From the NCBI RefSeq assembly GCF_046546515.1, contig NZ_JBKHKJ010000006.1:124001-188000 (forward strand): DNA of 64,000 nucleotides, read 5' to 3'. Source of the DNA: Parasediminibacterium sp046546515 (GTDB lineage: Bacteria > Bacteroidota > Bacteroidia > Chitinophagales > Chitinophagaceae). Below, one piece after another: positions 59,369-64,000 of the stretch. The translations under genes were made by a program, and so were the position numbers. Every line of letters begins with the position of its first letter. The first letter of the stretch is position 1. The notes under the pieces are model-generated. The model saw only the letters and a list, made by a program, of their open reading frames with translations, searched no databases and was not told the origin of the DNA.

Positions 59369-60949
59369 TTAGTGCATCGCTTCCCTCAAATCTAGCTTTT
59401 TCTGTTTGTTGCCTTTTACCACTAAAACAAAAGGAACGCAGCAGATAAACATAATGCCTATTAGCATAAATACATCCATGTAAGACAGTACCGCTGCTTG
59501 TTTGGAGATGCCAAAGTCTAAAATTTGATATGCCCGGCTTAGGGCTTCGTTTGATGGGCTACCCTTTGCCATAAAGCTGTGTTGCAATCCCGAAATGCGC
59601 TGCTGCACATTGTAGTCGTTTACGTTTAGTTTGCTTACCAAGTCGCTGCGGTGTACCATGTTTTGGCGTGCCATGAAAGTGGTTACAGAAGCGACCCCAA
59701 CGGAGCCCCCAAGCTGCCGCATCATGCCTGTAAACGCTGCCCCTTGACCAATTTGCTGCCCTTTGAGGGTAGAGAGCGAGAGTGTGGAAATAGGGATAAA
59801 CAACATGCCTAAGCCTACACCCCGAACAATCAACATCCAGAAAAAGTTTTCTGAGCCAGTATCGGGGCTTAATATTTTATATCCCCATAGCGAATACACA
59901 AAAAACAGGAGCATACCGAAAGCTACCAGGTATTGTTGTGGGACGCCTTTTTGCAACAAGATACCTATCATGGGCATCATTATGGCTGTGGTAATGGCGG
60001 CAGGTATCATTAACATGCCCGCTTGTTGCGCCGTCCACCCAAGGGTGGTTTGTGTATAGAGTGGGATGATAAATGTAGACCCATACAACCCAAACCCCAT
60101 AATAAAGGAGAGTATGGTGCCTACCCGGAGGTTGCCATTTTTTAATACACGCAGTTCCACAATTGGGTTTCGGAACGTGAGTTCCCTCCACAAGAAAAAG
60201 AAGAAACCAAGTCCGGCAGTTACGGCAAGGGTAAGGATTGTTTTGTCGTTGAACCAGTCATCGTCTTGCCCTTTTTCCAATACATACTGCAACGAGCCTA
60301 TAAAGAGTGTCAAAAGCCCAATACCCAGGAAATCAATATCGCTAACCTTGCTTTTTTCGCCATAGTTAGGGTTTTTTACAAATTGCAGTGTAAGTAGTGC
60401 CGCTATTACGCCAATAGGAATATTGATATAGAAAATATAGGGCCACGAGAAATGATCTACAATGTAGCCCCCCAATGGTGGTCCTAATGTAGGGCCAATA
60501 ATTACTCCTAAACCATAAATAGCCTGTGCCATTCCACGCTTTTCGGGGGGGTAGCTTTCGGTAATGATGGTTTGTGAAGTTACTAGTAAAGCCCCACCTC
60601 CTGCGCCTTGTATAAAGCGGAATAGCACCAGTTCCCAAATGCTGTTTGCATTGCCACAAGCGAATGAACATATGGTAAATAGTATGATAGATGCCGCAAA
60701 ATAGTTGCGGCGGCCGAATTGCCTGGATAGCCAACTGGTCATAGGTATGATAATAACATTGCCAATTGCGTATGAGGTTACCACCCAGCCTACTTCCGAC
60801 GTGCTAGCACCGAGGTTGCCTTTCATGTCGCTAAGGGCTACGTTTACAATGGTGGTATCTACTATCTCTAACAAGGCACACATAATGGCCGTGAGGGTAA
60901 TGATTACCCTAGTAGCGCCGTATGTGACCAATGAATTTTGTTGTTCCAT
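59369..60949 (-). CDS. DHA2-family multidrug efflux MFS transporter (EmrB/QacA type)
   Basis: A 526-residue inner-membrane antiporter with 14 predicted helices. Motif A-like SWLSRQFGRRNYF lies near 68, motif C-like GLGVIIGPTLGPPLGGY near 147, and EIVDTTIVNVALSDM (motif D1) near 27, with D31 and E28 as in EmrB. With EmrA and TolC-like genes upstream on the same strand it forms a tripartite pump across both membranes. Substrate unknown. Confidence 0.93.
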   Translation of the reverse strand: MEQQNSLVTYGATRVIITLTAIMCALLEIVDTTIVNVALSDMKGNLGASTSEVGWVVTSYAIGNVIIIPMTSWLSRQFGRRNYFAASIILFTICSFACGNANSIWELVLFRFIQGAGGGALLVTSQTIITESYPPEKRGMAQAIYGLGVIIGPTLGPPLGGYIVDHFSWPYIFYINIPIGVIAALLTLQFVKNPNYGEKSKVSDIDFLGIGLLTLFIGSLQYVLEKGQDDDWFNDKTILTLAVTAGLGFFFFLWRELTFRNPIVELRVLKNGNLRVGTILSFIMGFGLYGSTFIIPLYTQTTLGWTAQQAGMLMIPAAITTAIMMPMIGILLQKGVPQQYLVAFGMLLFFVYSLWGYKILSPDTGSENFFWMLIVRGVGLGMLFIPISTLSLSTLKGQQIGQGAAFTGMMRQLGGSVGVASVTTFMARQNMVHRSDLVSKLNVNDYNVQQRISGLQHSFMAKGSPSNEALSRAYQILDFGISKQAAVLSYMDVFMLIGIMFICCVPFVLVVKGNKQKKLDLREAMH

Positions 60950-60980
60950 AATTTAGTGTTTTAGGCAAAGAGGCAAGAAG

Positions 60981-61077
60981 AGTTATGAATTATAAATGAT
61001 GAGTTATGAGTTTTTAAAGTGGAAGCGAAGCGCAATGCTTTCCCTTTTTGTAACTCATAACTCATAATTCATAACTA
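60981..61077. repeat. Inverted repeat between emrB and emrA genes
   Basis: Left: AGTTATGAATTATAAATGAT and GAGTTATGAGTT; right: AACTCATAACTCATAATTCA then TAACT. Arms of about 27 bp around a 38-bp centre. It lies inside the operon and could set the emrA:emrB ratio by mRNA folding or processing. Confidence 0.6.
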
Positions 61078-61079
61078 TT

Positions 61080-62192
61080 TTAGTCCAAATGCACATCCAC
61101 TGTTGCGTTCATGCCAGCCCTTAGTTGTTTTATCAATGTATCGCTTGTTTCCTTGAATTCTATTTTGATGGGTAGGCGTTGAACCACTTTTACAAAGTTG
61201 CCACTTGAATTATCGGGAGGTAATAAAGCAAACCTGGCACCTGTTGCTGCTGCGAATGATGACAGTTGCGCTTCGAACTTATGGCCGGGGAATGCGTCTA
61301 TCTGTATCTCTACTTTTTGGCCTACCCTCATTTTTTCAAACTGTGTTTCTTTAAAGTTGGCTACTATCCATACATCATTATTCAAAACCACACTAAATAA
61401 GGATTGACCAGCATTTAAGTATTGTCCAGCTTCTACATTTACTTTACTCACCATACCATTTGCAGGTGCAGTAACTACTGTATAGGAAAGCTGTAACTGA
61501 GCATCTTCCACATCTACTTGGCGTTGTTTGATGGCCGCATTGGCAATAGATACCTGCTGTGTGCTACCATGGCTTTGCGTGGCCACTGCTTCTGTTTGGC
61601 TAAGGGCTTGCTTCCTTTGCTCTACCAATACTTGCAATTGCCTTTCTGCGGTTTGCTTGGCAGCCAGTTGTTGTTCGTATTGTTGTTGGGTAATAGTATG
61701 GTCCTTAATCAGGTTTGCATAACGGTCATAATCCTGCGTTGTACGCCAGACATTTACCTTCGCCGTTTCTATTTGGGCATCAATAGTGCCTACGCTAGCC
61801 CTTGATGAAGTAGTGTTTGCATTCGCAGTAGAAACAGATGCTTCGGCAGCACCAATATTTGCCTGTGCAGTTGCAAGGGCAGACTTGGCTTGTTCCACTT
61901 TAATTTTTAGTTCCCTATCATCCAACACCAATAGTGTATCGCCTTTTTTCACACGTTGGTTGTCTTTTACCAATACCTTGGTTACATAGCCAGATATACG
62001 TGGTATAACTGGGCTGATGTTTGCTTCTACCTGTGCATCGTCTGTTTCTACATGGTGCTGGGCGTACGTGTATTTACTAATGCCGAACCAGCCACCTACC
62101 ACTACTAATAGTATTAGTACGATGACGAAGGTTTTGCTGCTTTTTTTCGGTGCTTCTGTTGTTGCGGCTTTTGTTGGTGTATTTGCTTCCAT
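61080..62192 (-). CDS. EmrA/HlyD-family membrane fusion protein
   Basis: A 370-residue periplasmic adaptor: one N-terminal membrane helix (about 21-42), HHVETDDAQVEANISPVIPRISG at about 51 (biotinyl-lipoyl half, in part), a long alpha-hairpin (about 90-220, rich in A/Q/E heptads) and the second half TVVTAPANGMVSKVNVEAGQYLNAGQ near 240. Matches EmrA. It links the inner-membrane pump to the outer channel. Gap to emrB-type gene is 130 bp. Confidence 0.93.
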   Translation of the reverse strand: MEANTPTKAATTEAPKKSSKTFVIVLILLVVVGGWFGISKYTYAQHHVETDDAQVEANISPVIPRISGYVTKVLVKDNQRVKKGDTLLVLDDRELKIKVEQAKSALATAQANIGAAEASVSTANANTTSSRASVGTIDAQIETAKVNVWRTTQDYDRYANLIKDHTITQQQYEQQLAAKQTAERQLQVLVEQRKQALSQTEAVATQSHGSTQQVSIANAAIKQRQVDVEDAQLQLSYTVVTAPANGMVSKVNVEAGQYLNAGQSLFSVVLNNDVWIVANFKETQFEKMRVGQKVEIQIDAFPGHKFEAQLSSFAAATGARFALLPPDNSSGNFVKVVQRLPIKIEFKETSDTLIKQLRAGMNATVDVHLD

Positions 62193-62284
62193 TGAGTTAT
62201 TATTTTAAGTTTTATGTTTTGAGTTTTACGTTGGAGTTTATAAGTTAAACATTGTATGTTTTACATAAAACTTACAACCTAAAA

Positions 62285-63640
62285 CTATTTTGTATTTATC
62301 ATGCCAGTTACTTCCATCAATTTGTTGTAGGCTACAATTGCGTCTGATTTTGCAAAAGAGTAATTGAGCTTTGCTTGCAATTGGGCTACATCTGCATCCA
62401 ACAAATCCGTGGTGGTGGCTAGGCTATTGTTGTATTTATTTTTTGTAATCCTGTAATTTTCCGTTGCCTGGTCTATGGCTTTGGCATACACTTCTATCTT
62501 TTTATTGCTTAGTAGCCAGCCTTGGTAGGCTTGGTTTACTTGGTAGCGAATATTATCTGTAAGCCCTTCTTGCGAAGCCATCAATTGCTGTTGCTTAGCA
62601 GTAACTTGTTGGATTTTTGCCTTTGTTTTCCATAGGGAAGATAGGCTGTATTGTACACCAACACTTACATTTACCGCATTGGTAATACTTAAAAATCCAG
62701 GGATGTCGGCAGCAACATACCCGCCACCCAATGCAACGGAAGGGTACATTTCGCCTTTGACAGCTTGAATGCCAGTGGCTGCGGCTTTGCCCCTGTACGT
62801 TAAAGCCTGTACATCCTTACGATTATCGAAAGCCATTTGCTCATAGTCTGACAATACTTTTACCTCTTGAGGGAATTGTAAGCTTGTGCTATCAATTTGA
62901 ATTTCGGTTTGTTCTGGAACACCTAATAGTAAAGCTAATCCTACATTAGCCAGTTTAGCATTGGACTCGGCATCCAACAATGATAATTCAAAATTGGAGG
63001 TTTGCAGGTTTGCTTTTAACAGGTCGTTTCTTGCCAACAAGCCGTTTTTTTCTAAGTTAGAAAAATCGGAATCCCTTTGCTTAGATTGCTTTAAGTTTTC
63101 ATTTACCAAGTCAACAGCCGCCCTCGATTTGTACAAGCTGATATAGGCACTAATTACATTCAGGGCAATGCCTTCTTTGTCGTTATCTGCATCTAATTCC
63201 ACTGCTTTTTCCAAATATTCGGAGGCGGTGATGCCATTGCGTATGCGCAAACCAGAATAGATAGGGTATGAAACATTCGCTAGCCCATAAACAGCTTGTG
63301 AAACATCTACCCCACCACCGCTAGAACTACCAGATGAACTAGAACTACTTGATTTTGCCAAATTTATATTGGGGTTATTTAACCGCAGGTAAGAGCCGCT
63401 GATAGTAACATCAGGAAGTTTTCGGTCTTTTGCAACTTGCAAGTCTGCCTTTGCTTCGTCAATCTTAGCTAGGTTTACTTTTACTTGTTTGCTGTTTTTC
63501 AAAGCCATACTTATGGCATCTGCTATAGTGATTTTTAATGGGGCTGGATTGTCTTTCCCTTGCGCCCTGATGGTTTGTGTGCTATTTACAAGTGCTACCA
63601 TCACCAGCCCTGTAAATATCGTTTTTAGTGTGTGATTCAT
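62285..63640 (-). CDS. TolC-family outer-membrane efflux protein
   Basis: A 451-residue outer channel: signal peptide (about 1-26), then two OEP repeats. ITIADAISMALKNSKQVKVN at about 37 is the start of repeat one, and ALTYRGKAAATGIQAVKGEMYPSVALGGGY near 280 is in repeat two. A serine/glycine run (97-110) sits in the first barrel strand region, unusual but probably a loop. The tail ALATTTDLLDADVAQLQAKLNY matches the family. First gene of the tripartite operon in transcription order. Confidence 0.93.
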   Translation of the reverse strand: MNHTLKTIFTGLVMVALVNSTQTIRAQGKDNPAPLKITIADAISMALKNSKQVKVNLAKIDEAKADLQVAKDRKLPDVTISGSYLRLNNPNINLAKSSSSSSSGSSSGGGVDVSQAVYGLANVSYPIYSGLRIRNGITASEYLEKAVELDADNDKEGIALNVISAYISLYKSRAAVDLVNENLKQSKQRDSDFSNLEKNGLLARNDLLKANLQTSNFELSLLDAESNAKLANVGLALLLGVPEQTEIQIDSTSLQFPQEVKVLSDYEQMAFDNRKDVQALTYRGKAAATGIQAVKGEMYPSVALGGGYVAADIPGFLSITNAVNVSVGVQYSLSSLWKTKAKIQQVTAKQQQLMASQEGLTDNIRYQVNQAYQGWLLSNKKIEVYAKAIDQATENYRITKNKYNNSLATTTDLLDADVAQLQAKLNYSFAKSDAIVAYNKLMEVTGMINTK

Positions 63641-63678
63641 ATTTTGTTTTACGTTTTATGTTTTGAGTTTTAAGTGAT

Positions 63679-64000
63679 TTATTTATCTGCTTCGTGCAAT
63701 GCCAATACAGGTATCATGCCAAGGGTTGCCAGTTGGCGGGAATGGTCTTTGTGGAATAATTTGTACCATATTCCGTATTTCCTAGGTCTGATAACAAGCA
63801 TATCTATAGCGTGTTCCTGTATAAAACTGCTGATATGTTCAAGTAGATTGCCGCCTTCAATGGTGTAATAATCAGCAGCTACATTCTTGAGCTTTTCTTT
63901 TAATAATACCTCGCCTTCTGCAGTTGTAATGGGGTCTGAACCAATAGGAATTACCCTTACTACATGCAGTTTTGCCTTTGTGAAATTGACCAGCTTTTCA
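63679..64000 (-). CDS. Universal stress protein UspA-like (partial, N-terminus outside window)
   Basis: About 107 residues before the stop at 63679-63681. LHVVRVIPIGSDPITTAEG and IDMLVIRPRKYGIWYKLFHKDHSRQLATLGMIPVLAL (in part) match the C-terminal domain of UspA-type proteins; the common ATP-binding G-x2-G-x9-G-(S/T) is replaced by RPRKYGIWYKLFHKDHSRQL, so ATP binding is not evident. Same strand as the efflux operon, 38 bp upstream of the TolC-like gene. Confidence 0.75.
   Translation of the reverse strand, partial: EKLVNFTKAKLHVVRVIPIGSDPITTAEGEVLLKEKLKNVAADYYTIEGGNLLEHISSFIQEHAIDMLVIRPRKYGIWYKLFHKDHSRQLATLGMIPVLALHEADK

Overview
The window is a low-GC chromosomal segment of a member of the Bacteroidota, most likely the Chitinophagaceae or a relative. 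This is inferred from gene content and signals: Bacteroidota-type promoters (TTTG then TAnnTTTG), almost no Shine-Dalgarno sequences except at rpsU, a Bacteroidota-type arginine decarboxylase, GGGP synthase, the CCDC81-type HU protein, the uppS-bamA-skp-skp cluster and the 29-residue mS38-like peptide. There is no prophage, CRISPR array, rRNA operon or intact transposase gene. Most genes are housekeeping.

Layout. 1-6.3 kb: partial ruvB, a prokaryotic pentameric ligand-gated ion channel, rarA, a coiled-coil membrane protein, speA and rpmI-rplT. 6.5-16 kb: a metal-motif beta-barrel with a Cys-rich small secreted protein, GGGP synthase, a PyrR-like phosphoribosyltransferase, a phosphosugar mutase, an oxidoreductase, pcm, a thioesterase and two unknown proteins. 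16.5-25 kb: a large TPR protein, a beta-barrel and an HU/CCDC81 membrane protein, then a methyltransferase, a YcxB-like protein and meaB. 26-32 kb: deoC, rpsU, xerC-type recombinase and hpf, then a translation block of four tRNAs, tuf, tRNA-Trp, secE and nusG. 32-38 kb: queG, a cobalamin adenosyltransferase, a LolD-type ATPase and gatC on the minus strand, then a response regulator/Hpt pair and lpxD. 39-45 kb: four glycosyltransferases and mutY. 46-49 kb: HU, a TPR protein, the mS38-like peptide and RNase G/E. 50-55 kb: uppS, bamA and two skp-like chaperone genes. 55-64 kb: two unknown secreted proteins, a toxin-antitoxin remnant region, an EmrB-EmrA-TolC efflux operon and a partial universal stress protein.

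The most unusual feature is a family of gene-less elements with terminal inverted repeats. The two full copies, A (24959-26012, 1054 bp) and B (35129-36178, 1050 bp), start GGG..TGCATTTCAAA and end with the inverse. B has an 8-bp target duplication (ATTTGCAG); a shorter variant D (45018-45590) has a 9-bp duplication (AAGAAAAGA). A and B each carry two arrays of exactly eight units at a strict 11-bp period, one with core GAGTG and one with core TATCA, separated by a long hairpin (CCTATATGGGG...). D carries a nine-unit 11-bp array with core TGCGT; C (about 49232-49928) carries an eight-unit TATCA array. A 122-bp mini-copy E (43618-43739) matches just the right-end module of A and B. Strictly helix-phased arrays that survive while the core sequence changes suggest a protein-binding scaffold rather than a plain MITE. 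I do not recognise this family.

Other points of interest: rpsU has the only strong Shine-Dalgarno, fitting autoregulation by S21 in Bacteroidota; a VapC-type gene is broken by one in-frame stop; secE-nusG is detached from rplK-rplA; and several families of short dispersed intergenic repeats are present.
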